A stretch of 6,277 bases of DNA from Planctomycetaceae bacterium (GCA_005239585.1 SBBU01000082.1:1-6277); one strand, 5' to 3'; positions 1 through 6,023 are shown, numbered from the stretch's first letter. Translations and numbers: made by a program. The notes: generated by a model not told the origin, from the sequence alone.

Positions 1-513
1 GCTTCCATCCTTGCCATGATTCTCAACCAGCAAGTCCCTCCCTTTTTCAATTAGTGACTTGATATCTTGTGATTCTTTCTTGTGATACACGTGGCATAGA
101 AAAATCAAGACATCTGCGATCTGCACATTCCGCATATCGCCTGGCTGAGTCCCTGCTTCTATAAATTTGGGCAGTGCTTTCTGAATGTAATCTACTGCCC
201 TTTGAATCTCCTTTTCGTATTTTAAATGTGTGCATAGAGCCAATCCACAAAATGATGTAAAAGCAAGTTTATGGAGGCGATCTGCATTTCGCTGCTGCAT
301 GTCATAAGCAAGTTTATCGCTCCAACTCCCGTCATCTTTTTGCCCGGAGACTATAAAAGTCAGTCCCTTATCAAGAGCTGCCTCACAGGGTTTGCACGAT
401 TTTGGACATGAGGTTGAATGTTCAACTACACTCTCTTTGCTTTGGCACCAAGTCGTATTGAAAGAGACAGGTATCGTTACAATCAGAAATATGACCTTAG
501 TGTAAATTGACAT
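1..513 (-). CDS. Secreted QW-repeat (prenyltransferase/squalene-oxidase-repeat-like) protein, N-terminal part only
   Basis: The reading frame is open from an ATG at 513 to the window edge (171 codons seen, C-terminus missing). Residues 1-22 are a hydrophobic stretch (KVIFLIVTIPVSF) that looks like an export signal. A Cys cluster follows (C36, C40, C43), then a helix leading into GQKDDGSW at about 57-64. A second helix pair (about 85-140) leads into a second copy, IEKGRDLLVENHGKDGS, cut at the edge. Helix plus G/Q-x-x-DGSW repeats are the signature of the alpha-toroid fold of squalene cyclases and prenyltransferase beta subunits. In secreted bacterial proteins these repeats usually occur without known enzymatic activity, so no reaction is assigned. 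The gene follows the M28 peptidase by 21 bp and could share its transcript, but it has no Shine-Dalgarno and has its own TATAAT just upstream. The fold assignment is fairly firm; the function is unknown. Confidence 0.72.
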   Translation of the reverse strand, partial: MSIYTKVIFLIVTIPVSFNTTWCQSKESVVEHSTSCPKSCKPCEAALDKGLTFIVSGQKDDGSWSDKLAYDMQQRNADRLHKLAFTSFCGLALCTHLKYEKEIQRAVDYIQKALPKFIEAGTQPGDMRNVQIADVLIFLCHVYHKKESQDIKSLIEKGRDLLVENHGKDGS

Positions 514-521
514 CGCGTATT

Positions 522-551
522 ATTATAACCCAGGCTATTTCTTTTTCTTAA
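522..551 (-). promoter_or_regulatory. Candidate leaderless promoter of the QW-repeat gene
   Basis: On the minus strand a perfect TATAAT lies at 527-522. It ends 8 nt before the ATG at 513, so transcription would start within about 2 nt of the start codon. A weak -35 candidate TTAAGA (551-546) sits 18 bp upstream, inside the last codons of the M28 gene. There is no Shine-Dalgarno in the 21-bp gap. The -10 is clear; the -35 is poor and its AT-rich lysine codons could match by chance. Confidence 0.35.
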
Positions 552-1584
552 CGACTTTCGGGACTTGATCCATGGTACCCAGCTCACCCAGTATGGCAAT
601 GACGGTTTTTCCAATCTGTGCCATGCGATCGTATGCAATCTTGTCAGCGTGGTCAGTTATTTTGTGATAATCAGCATGCTCACCAGTAAAGAAAAACATG
701 GCTGGGATATCTTTGGCGTAGAAAGATCCCTGATCGCTTCGCATCCAATACTGCCCAAGATCCTTATGAATACTGATATTAAGTCCTGCCTTTTCAGACG
801 CTTTTTTAACCAGGTCTTTTACAGTATCTCCCTCAAAAGTACTGGTGCCCCAATGATCCACAGGGCGATCTGGATTCCTTCCTATCATGTCGAGATTTAT
901 CATGGCCACATGTTTCTTTATATCGAACAAGGGACTTTTGGCATAATTCTTTGAACCTACAAGGCCATGCTCTTCTGCATCAAATGTTATAAAGAGTATT
1001 GAACGCTTTGTTTTAAGGCCTGATAGAGCAAACACATTTGCCAATGTAACAACCATAGAGCTGCCTGAGCCGTTGTCATCAGCGCCATTCCAAATAGTGT
1101 CATTGCCTTTTGTGCCTCCGTTTTGACCGCCGCCCGGATTGGCTTTGGATCCAGCGTGATCATGATGTCCGCCTACAACAATAATCTCATCTTTTAATTT
1201 ATCATCAGAACCTTCCAACAGCCCAACGCAATTGCGACACTCTTTCCCTTTCATTGTAAAGGGTTGAAAGTATCCTTCTCCCTCACCACCACCACCTTTG
1301 CCTACTGGTTTTAGCTTTGCCTCTTTAAAGCAGTTAGCTATAAATTCAGTTGCCTTGAGTCCCCCTGGTGTGCCTGCGCCGCGTCCGTCCATCTCATCCG
1401 TCGTTAGAACAGAATGATATTTCTTGATCAAGTCAACAGTCATTAGATCCAGAGCCTTTTCAAGCTTCTCCTGATCACTTGACCAAGTATCTCTCTCCAC
1501 TGCCCCAAGCAGTAGAGGGAGGACAAGTAAAACCCCAGTAAGTGTTACTCTACCAGCTCCAATCCAACGGTTAGATCGTCTCAT
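535..1584 (-). CDS. Exported M28-family zinc metallopeptidase (aminopeptidase-like)
   Basis: A 349-aa protein. The ATG at 1584 is chosen because AAAGGAG lies 6 nt upstream; the in-frame TTG at 1602 lies upstream of that site and has no support. Residues 1-29 form a signal peptide (RRSNRW, then LTGVLLVLPLLLGA). The M28 di-zinc site is complete: GGHHDHAG (H140, D142), ADDNGSG (bridging D169), FDAEEHG (general base E204, zinc ligand E205), NLDMIG (D232) and DYHKITDHADK (H307). The length fits a single catalytic domain; I see no clear PA domain. A Gly/Glu-rich stretch (KGGGGEGEG, about 96-104) comes before the catalytic core, and the C-terminus ends in four lysines. The family mostly removes N-terminal residues from peptides using two zinc ions, here outside the cytoplasmic membrane. 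Substrate is not predictable. It is probably first in a minus-strand unit with the QW-repeat gene. Confidence 0.93.
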   Translation of the reverse strand: MRRSNRWIGAGRVTLTGVLLVLPLLLGAVERDTWSSDQEKLEKALDLMTVDLIKKYHSVLTTDEMDGRGAGTPGGLKATEFIANCFKEAKLKPVGKGGGGEGEGYFQPFTMKGKECRNCVGLLEGSDDKLKDEIIVVGGHHDHAGSKANPGGGQNGGTKGNDTIWNGADDNGSGSSMVVTLANVFALSGLKTKRSILFITFDAEEHGLVGSKNYAKSPLFDIKKHVAMINLDMIGRNPDRPVDHWGTSTFEGDTVKDLVKKASEKAGLNISIHKDLGQYWMRSDQGSFYAKDIPAMFFFTGEHADYHKITDHADKIAYDRMAQIGKTVIAILGELGTMDQVPKVVKKKK

Positions 1585-1590
1585 ATGAAT

Positions 1591-1597
1591 CTCCTTT
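1591..1597 (-). promoter_or_regulatory. Strong Shine-Dalgarno of the M28 peptidase
   Basis: The minus strand reads AAAGGAG followed by six bases (attcat) and ATG at 1584. This fixes the start codon and removes six residues from the longer possible reading from TTG at 1602. Confidence 0.85.
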
Positions 1598-1619
1598 CGC
1601 AAGTGATTACTACCATCTC

Positions 1620-1645
1620 TATATGCTTATACGTCTAGGCATATA
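1620..1645. promoter_or_regulatory. Inverted repeat between the divergent M28 and galE genes, possible operator
   Basis: Perfect 7-bp arms TATATGC (1620-1626) and GCATATA (1639-1645) flank a 12-bp spacer, giving a 26-bp dyad. It lies 12 bp upstream of the galE -35. On the minus strand it overlaps TATAAG (1631-1626), the best -10 candidate for the M28 gene, which has no convincing -35. The position suits a regulator acting on both genes, but the arms are AT-rich and the binding role is inference. Confidence 0.35.
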
Positions 1646-1657
1646 CAATGTTTGATC

Positions 1658-1686
1658 TTGATGAATCACACCTAATCCTATATTAT
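1658..1686 (+). promoter_or_regulatory. Candidate galE promoter, leaderless geometry
   Basis: TTGATG (1658-1663), a 17-bp spacer and TATTAT (1681-1686) form a sigma70-like promoter; four of six and five of six bases match consensus. The -10 ends 8 nt before the galE ATG at 1695, so the mRNA would begin at or within about 2 nt of the start codon. No purine-rich Shine-Dalgarno is present between 1670 and 1694. Confidence 0.55.
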
Positions 1687-1694
1687 CTAACCGC

Positions 1695-2681
1695 ATGAAT
1701 AGCAATATTCTCGTGGCTGGAGGGCTAGGCTACATTGGATGTCACACGGTTAGAGCGCTTGAGAAAAAGTATAATGTAATCGTACTTGATAACCTCTCAA
1801 CTGGCCATAAATCTTCAAAATCCAGATCCAAGGTCTTTATAGGTGATATTTCTGACTCAAAAGCGCTTAAAACCATATTCAGCAGAAACAAAATCGAGGC
1901 CATTATGCACTTTTCAGCATCTTCCATAGTAGAAGAATCAGTTCAAAATCCAGTCAAATATTATGAAAATAATCTAGCAGGGACCCTGAATCTTCTAAAA
2001 GAGGCCGTCGCTGCGCAAGTAAAATACTTTATCTTCTCTTCCACTGCTGCAGTCTATGGCACACAAGACAAGGCCCCGATTACAGAGGACAATCCGACAA
2101 ATCCTATCAATTGCTATGGCCACACAAAGCTTGCCATAGAGTGGATGCTCTCTGACTTTGAGAGGGCATATGGAATAAAGCATTCTATATTGCGGTACTT
2201 TAATGCGGCAGGTGCAGACTCGGCTGGCAACATTGGAGAAGATCACAGACCTGAAACCCATTTAATCCCGCGTATATTTCAATCAATTATCACTGAAAAG
2301 AGGATCCCAATTTACGGTACAAATTATCCGACGCCAGATGGCACATGCATACGCGACTATGTCCACGTGTGCGACTTGGCAAATGCACATGTGCTTGCCC
2401 TAGAAGACCTAAAGACTAGAAATCACAGTACCGTGTTTAACGTCGGAAATGGCCAAGGTTACTCTGTCCGTCAAGTCATCGAAACAGCTCGTAAGATCAC
2501 CGGTAAGAAAATCCTAGTTAAAAATGAGAGACGCAGGCCCGGCGATCCACCATTCCTTGTTGCAAGCAACCGTAAGATCAAGAGCGATCTTGGTTGGCAA
2601 CCAACATTCGGTCTCGAAGAGATAATTGAAACCGCTTGGAAGTGGCATGCAAATCACCCGAATGGATATGTAAACCATTAA
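1695..2681 (+). CDS. galE: UDP-glucose 4-epimerase (UDP-galactose 4-epimerase)
   Basis: A 328-aa extended short-chain dehydrogenase that interconverts UDP-galactose and UDP-glucose through a 4-keto intermediate with bound NAD, in the cytoplasm. The N-terminal NAD-binding loop GGLGYIG is at 9-15, followed by LDNLSTGH (31-38), where family members hold the cofactor. FSSTAAVYG (114-122) supplies the catalytic Ser/Thr (T117 aligns with E. coli S124), and YGHTK (141-145) supplies Y141 and K145. RYFNAAGA (167-174) and the C-terminal RRPGDPP region (280-286) are substrate-side motifs. The position equivalent to the human C307/E. coli Y299 gate appears to be L288 by hand alignment, so UDP-GlcNAc/GalNAc activity cannot be excluded. 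Length is normal. It starts at ATG 1695 without a Shine-Dalgarno and is followed after 23 bp by galK, so both are probably co-transcribed. Confidence 0.95.
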   Translation: MNSNILVAGGLGYIGCHTVRALEKKYNVIVLDNLSTGHKSSKSRSKVFIGDISDSKALKTIFSRNKIEAIMHFSASSIVEESVQNPVKYYENNLAGTLNLLKEAVAAQVKYFIFSSTAAVYGTQDKAPITEDNPTNPINCYGHTKLAIEWMLSDFERAYGIKHSILRYFNAAGADSAGNIGEDHRPETHLIPRIFQSIITEKRIPIYGTNYPTPDGTCIRDYVHVCDLANAHVLALEDLKTRNHSTVFNVGNGQGYSVRQVIETARKITGKKILVKNERRRPGDPPFLVASNRKIKSDLGWQPTFGLEEIIETAWKWHANHPNGYVNH

Positions 2682-2704
2682 GCTATTGAAGGAAATTATT
2701 AAAT

Positions 2705-3877
2705 ATGGAGCAACTAACTCGACTTGTTGCCCTATTCAAACAGCACTTTCGTGCTGAGCCTGAAATTGCAGTGCGGGCACCTGGCAGAGTCAACCTGCTC
2801 GGAGAACACACAGATTATACAGGTGGTCTCGTCCTACCTGTGGCTATAGACAAGGATATGATATTCCTCTGCCGCAGACGTAAAGATAAAGGCATCGGAT
2901 TATTTTCCGCTGACTTTGACAAGTTACTTAATCTAAAAGAAGTTGCACGCCAATCCTCTCCAGACTATCACTGGGCAAATTATGTACTTGGAGTAGCTTA
3001 CGAACTTGTAGAAAATGATTTTGCCCTAGGGGGATTCGATGCACTCGTGGCAGGTACAATCCCTCTGGGAGCTGGTCTTGCCTCTTCTGCTGCACTGGAA
3101 GTAGCCACCGCAGTCGCCTTGAAGGAACTATTTAAACTCAAACTCGGGCCAGTTCTTCTTGTTACCCTATGTCAGGCTGCTGAGAACCAATTTGTGAGCG
3201 TAAATTGCGGCATTATGGACCAGTTTACCTCTTATCTTGCCAAGAAAGATCATGCTATATCGATCAATTGTGATACTTTAAAGTATAACCATGTCCCGCT
3301 TGATCCAAAGCAAGTCTCTATTGCAGTATGCCATACCGGAATCAAACATGAGCTGGCATTTTCAGCCTATAATAAACGTGTCCAAGAATGTAACGAAGGA
3401 TTAGGTTTTATTCAAAAGCATAATCCAAGGATATTGAAGCTTGGCAATGCAACAGAGGAAATTCTAAATATTGCACAAAAAGAGATGCCTCCTACAATTG
3501 CCAACCGCTGTAAGCACGTGATTATGGAAAACCAGCGTGTGAGAAAGGGGATTGAAGCGCTTTCGAAAGGAGATATCGAGTCGTTTGGAAGACTGATGTA
3601 CGAGTCTCATCAATCGCTCAAGGAACTCTACCAAGTGAGCTGTCCTGAACTCGACTATTTGGTTGACGCGACCCAATCTATCGACGGAGTATTCGGTTGC
3701 AAGATGACAGGCGCAGGTTTCGGAGGTGCGGTGGTGGCACTTGTTAGGCAATCAGCTCTCGATGGTTTTCAAGACCACCTGAAAATGGTTTACAACATCC
3801 AGACAGGCAAGGAACCTCAAATCTTTATCTGTAATTCCGCCGATGGGGCATCAATTATCAAGTGCCGTATTTCCTAA
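2705..3877 (+). CDS. galK: Galactokinase
   Basis: A 390-aa GHMP kinase that phosphorylates galactose to galactose 1-phosphate with ATP. All three family motifs are present: the galactokinase signature GRVNLLGEHTDYTGG (27-41; R28, E34, H35 and D37 at the sugar site), the ATP loop PLGAGLASSAALE (120-132), and the C-terminal KMTGAGFGG (333-341). CGIMDQ (168-173) gives the catalytic aspartate D172. The ATP loop reads GLASS where GLSSS is usual, a mild substitution. AAGGA at 2689-2693 is a modest Shine-Dalgarno 11 nt before ATG 2705. The conserved part ends at ADGAS (379-383); the last codons (CRIS) and the TAA stop lie inside the left arm of the four-arm palindromic element that follows, so the gene's end and the element overlap. 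With GalE it makes two of the Leloir steps; galT is not in this window. Confidence 0.96.
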   Translation: MEQLTRLVALFKQHFRAEPEIAVRAPGRVNLLGEHTDYTGGLVLPVAIDKDMIFLCRRRKDKGIGLFSADFDKLLNLKEVARQSSPDYHWANYVLGVAYELVENDFALGGFDALVAGTIPLGAGLASSAALEVATAVALKELFKLKLGPVLLVTLCQAAENQFVSVNCGIMDQFTSYLAKKDHAISINCDTLKYNHVPLDPKQVSIAVCHTGIKHELAFSAYNKRVQECNEGLGFIQKHNPRILKLGNATEEILNIAQKEMPPTIANRCKHVIMENQRVRKGIEALSKGDIESFGRLMYESHQSLKELYQVSCPELDYLVDATQSIDGVFGCKMTGAGFGGAVVALVRQSALDGFQDHLKMVYNIQTGKEPQIFICNSADGASIIKCRIS

Positions 3878-3920
3878 GTCCCTTGTGATCCGCCAACTCT
3901 GTTGGCGGATCACAAGGGAC
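3878..3920. repeat. Arm 1: perfect 20-bp hairpin with 3-nt loop
   Basis: Left arm 3878-3897 (starts GTCCCTTGTGATC), loop TCT, right arm 3901-3920. It begins on the base after the galK stop codon. A stem this long would form readily in RNA and could stop 3' exonucleases or cause transcription to pause. No T-run follows (next bases GCCCTCG), so it is not a canonical intrinsic terminator. Perfect pairing with no G-U points to a young or DNA-level palindrome. Confidence 0.93.
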
Positions 3921-3993
3921 GCCCTCGTGGCAACCCTTTTTCGCAATGATTTCATCGCACTTTCACGTCCCCATAATTGTGTGCCACGAGGGC
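3921..3993. repeat. Arm 2: perfect 12-bp inverted repeat with 49-nt loop
   Basis: GCCCTCGTGGCA (3921-3932) pairs exactly with TGCCACGAGGGC (3982-3993). The 49-nt loop holds a T5 run (3937-3941) and a short imperfect hairpin around GCAATGAT/TTCATCGC (3943-3958). The arm abuts arm 1 on the left and arm 3 on the right. Confidence 0.88.
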
Positions 3994-4071
3994 ATTCGTC
4001 TCGCACCTATTCTGGTTATAAGTTACGATTTTTCTTTTGAACCACATATCCAGAATAGGTGCGGGACGAAT
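3994..4071. repeat. Arm 3: 22-bp inverted repeat with 34-nt AT-rich loop
   Basis: Left arm 3994-4015 (ATTCGTCTCGCACC...) pairs with 4050-4071 over 22 positions. The only non-Watson-Crick pair is T4001 with G4064, a G-U wobble if the plus strand is transcribed. The loop is AT-rich with a T5 run (4029-4033) and a T4 run (4035-4038). Confidence 0.92.
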
Positions 4072-4098
4072 TTACGAAATACGGCACAAGTAGGTATA

Positions 4099-4126
4099 TT
4101 GAAATCGCGCATGAATATGTTATCCT
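4099..4126 (+). promoter_or_regulatory. Candidate promoter of the glycoside hydrolase gene
   Basis: TTGAAA (4099-4104), a 16-bp spacer and TATCCT (4121-4126) lie just right of the four-arm element. The -10 ends 12 nt before ATG 4139, giving a leader of only about 5-6 nt. No clear Shine-Dalgarno is present. The gene may therefore be expressed separately from galEK. The hexamers match consensus at five and four of six bases, so this is a modest call. Confidence 0.4.
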
Positions 4127-4138
4127 CTGAAGTTCACT

Positions 4139-5917
4139 ATGAAACGATTTACCACCAAACTCTTGTTAATCACAGCAATTTTTCACATGTGTACCTGTGG
4201 CACATCTCAAACATACGAGATAAAATTTGATGGATCAAAGAGTGCAAAAATCTCTCACAATGGCACACAGGACCAAACAAAGCTAAATCAAAAGATAATA
4301 ATTCCACGCGGAGAATACCGTATCAAATTACGCGCCCGCGCGAACGGAATAAAAAACGGGCAATTCGGGGCAACCCTTCTCTGTACTGACCGATACGACC
4401 TTCGAAAACTCTGGAAGATCCTACCCGAAGAAGAGAGGGTGGAAATCGCAAAGATAGAACAAGATCATGACTGGAAAACATTCGAGGCAATTTTTACCTC
4501 AAAGATGATCCATGAAGTTGAACTTGTTATCCATGGCAAAGGCATTGGAACAGTATTGTTTGACTCGCCCTCCCTCGAACGTATACCCGGGAAACTAGAA
4601 CCTCCAAAGATCCCCTCATTAAATGTTCATCACTCACCGCCAAAAGCCAAGGCAACAGGCTTTATTCACATTGAGGAAATCAACGGTGTCTCATGGCTTG
4701 TTGATGCCGACGGCAATCTCTTCTGGGACGTGGGTTTATGTAAGGTAATCTATGAAGCAGACTCGAAGGAACTTGTAAAAAGCTTTCCGGATCGCAATGA
4801 ATGGGCAAAGAAAACAATCAAGGATGTTAAAAGCTGGGGATTTTCAAGCCTTGCGGCATGGTTCGGTCCTGAGGTACTAGAACCAACGAGAAAAGAAGGT
4901 CTTAGATTTAACGTTTTTATAACAACAAAACACAAAGAGAACAAATATTGTCTGGAAGGGCCGGAAGGCGCGCAGATCCCCGGGAATTGGAAGTGGCCCG
5001 ATCCATTCAACCCAACTTGGAGATCAGAGACTAGGCGAAGGGCAAAACAGATTGCTGAGCCCCTAAAAAACGATCGCAACCTGATTGCATATCACATCGA
5101 TAACGAACTGGCTCATTGGCCCACTATGATCCCTTTTTTTTACTCAGAAGGCTGTGGCAAGGAATTCTCCCGCTGGCTCTCTGAACGTTTCAAGGGTGAC
5201 ATTGCAAATCTCAATACCAAGTGGAGTACTGACAAGCGAAAGTTCAGCTTCAAGTCCTTTGAAGACGTCATAAAGCAAAAACCAGATCCAAGGACATCAG
5301 AGGTTCCACCCTGGACCCCTGCGCCTAAAAACAGCCCAGATCCCATGTACCGAGACTTTGAGGACTTTGAAATGCATCTGGTACGCGAATATGTGGAGTT
5401 TTGCTATAATGCTGTTAAAGAAGTTGACCCGAATCACATGATCTTTAGCCACAGATTTTCTTGTTTCAGTGATAAACCATTGGGGCGATGGTCATGGCAA
5501 CCCATGGAACTTTTTGGCAAATATGACGCCATTTCACTCAATCTTTATCCGTGGCATGGACCATTCATTATCGAAGATGAACTAGATTCCATTCGAGCCC
5601 TGCATCAGAGGACTAGAAGACCGATCATTATCACAGAATGGAACCTGGCTGTCCGTGATCCATCTCGGAATTTCACATGGGGATGGCAATGGATAGTCAG
5701 GGATCAAGAAGAGAGGGGCCAAGGCTACAAAAATTGCATATCACAGTTGGTAAACCTACCCTATGTTATAGGTGCACACTGGTTTCGCTTATTTGATCGC
5801 CTAGACGTGGAGGACTATATCGGCGGGATCCTAACGGCCTCGGGGGAACCCTATAAACCTCTCCTGAAAAAAATGATCGAGACAAACCAGATCATCCTTG
5901 CCGTTCCTCAGCGGTAA
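4139..5917 (+). CDS. Secreted clan GH-A glycoside hydrolase, GH42/GH50-like (beta-galactosidase or agarase type)
   Basis: A 592-aa protein. Residues 1-24 (KRFTTKLLLITAIFHMCTCG) look like an export signal; the Cys pair at 18/20 lacks a good lipobox. Residues 25-150 form a beta-rich domain resembling a carbohydrate-binding jelly roll (IPRGEYRIKLRARANG, ending VLFDSPSLERIP). The TIM barrel starts near GFIHIEEINGVSWLVDADG (174-192). AYHIDNELAHW (317-327) gives the acid/base E323 in the clan GH-A Asn-Glu pair, and PIIITEWNLA (495-504) gives the nucleophile E500. FSRWLSERFKGDIANLNTKW (343-362) and GAHWFRLFDR (545-554) recall GH42/GH50 enzymes. Family members hydrolyse beta-galactosides or agarose with retention. 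Placement next to galEK supports a galactose-releasing role outside the cytoplasmic membrane. Clan and catalytic residues are well supported; exact family and substrate are not. Confidence 0.82.
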   Translation: MKRFTTKLLLITAIFHMCTCGTSQTYEIKFDGSKSAKISHNGTQDQTKLNQKIIIPRGEYRIKLRARANGIKNGQFGATLLCTDRYDLRKLWKILPEEERVEIAKIEQDHDWKTFEAIFTSKMIHEVELVIHGKGIGTVLFDSPSLERIPGKLEPPKIPSLNVHHSPPKAKATGFIHIEEINGVSWLVDADGNLFWDVGLCKVIYEADSKELVKSFPDRNEWAKKTIKDVKSWGFSSLAAWFGPEVLEPTRKEGLRFNVFITTKHKENKYCLEGPEGAQIPGNWKWPDPFNPTWRSETRRRAKQIAEPLKNDRNLIAYHIDNELAHWPTMIPFFYSEGCGKEFSRWLSERFKGDIANLNTKWSTDKRKFSFKSFEDVIKQKPDPRTSEVPPWTPAPKNSPDPMYRDFEDFEMHLVREYVEFCYNAVKEVDPNHMIFSHRFSCFSDKPLGRWSWQPMELFGKYDAISLNLYPWHGPFIIEDELDSIRALHQRTRRPIIITEWNLAVRDPSRNFTWGWQWIVRDQEERGQGYKNCISQLVNLPYVIGAHWFRLFDRLDVEDYIGGILTASGEPYKPLLKKMIETNQIILAVPQR

Positions 5918-5993
5918 TTTGCTATTGGACCCGACTGATTGATGTCCGCTCCCGGCAAAAATGAATCTCCGCACAGCAAGCTGGGTGGTATTC

Positions 5994-6023
5994 CCTGCCT
6001 GCACTGCCGCTTCAGCAGGCAGG
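5994..6023. repeat. Palindromic hairpin, 9-bp arms
   Basis: CCTGCCTGC (5994-6002) pairs perfectly with GCAGGCAGG (6015-6023) around a 12-nt loop. It lies 76 bp after the hydrolase stop. No T-run follows on either side, so it is not a classic terminator. It may be a dispersed palindromic repeat; other copies cannot be checked here. The 5918-5993 stretch before it holds nothing I can name. Confidence 0.6.

Larger units (their letters stand above)
3862..4087. other. Four-arm nested inverted-repeat element (perfect four-way junction)
   Basis: Four arms close without a single unpaired base at the junction. The outer arm pairs 3862-3877 with 4072-4087: GTGCCGTATTTC with its exact complement, one C-C mismatch (3874/4075), then TAA with TTA. 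Inside it, end to end, lie hairpins 3878-3920, 3921-3993 and 3994-4071. In total 69 of 70 arm positions pair, one as G-T. Such exact nesting cannot be chance. It can be read as a structured RNA downstream of galEK, as a cruciform-forming DNA element (the shape recalls hairpin-ended terminal repeats such as those of parvoviruses, by geometry only), or as a mobile palindrome inserted at the galK end. It holds no credible gene. I do not recognise the sequence, and the function is unknown. Confidence 0.9.

Noticed and set aside
47..250. 67-aa minus-strand reading frame
   Set aside because: It overlaps the QW-repeat gene in another frame. The longer frame from 513 to the edge has coherent repeats and a signal peptide.
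565..954. 129-aa plus-strand reading frame opposite the M28 gene
   Set aside because: It is antisense to clear catalytic-domain coding sequence (H307 and zinc-ligand regions) and has no recognisable motif.
1585..1602. Six-codon upstream extension of the M28 gene from a TTG at 1602
   Set aside because: The Shine-Dalgarno AAAGGAG lies within this stretch and points to the ATG at 1584. The TTG has no ribosome site, and the signal peptide is better formed from 1584.
3878..3941. Arm 1 as a canonical rho-independent terminator of galEK
   Set aside because: The stem is strong, but the bases after it are GCCCTCG. The first T5 run is 16 nt beyond the stem, too far for the standard mechanism, so termination here is only a possibility.
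3862..4087. CRISPR array or insertion sequence with terminal inverted repeats
   Set aside because: The repeats are inverted rather than direct, differ from one another, and enclose no transposase. A transposase-less element cannot be excluded.
3843..4230. Two overlapping plus-strand frames (65 and 94 aa) across the galK-hydrolase spacer
   Set aside because: They run through the inverted repeats, encode palindrome-derived residues, overlap galK or the hydrolase signal peptide, and lack Shine-Dalgarno sites.
4750..5346. Two minus-strand frames inside the hydrolase gene
   Set aside because: They are antisense to conserved barrel sequence and have no ribosome sites or motifs.
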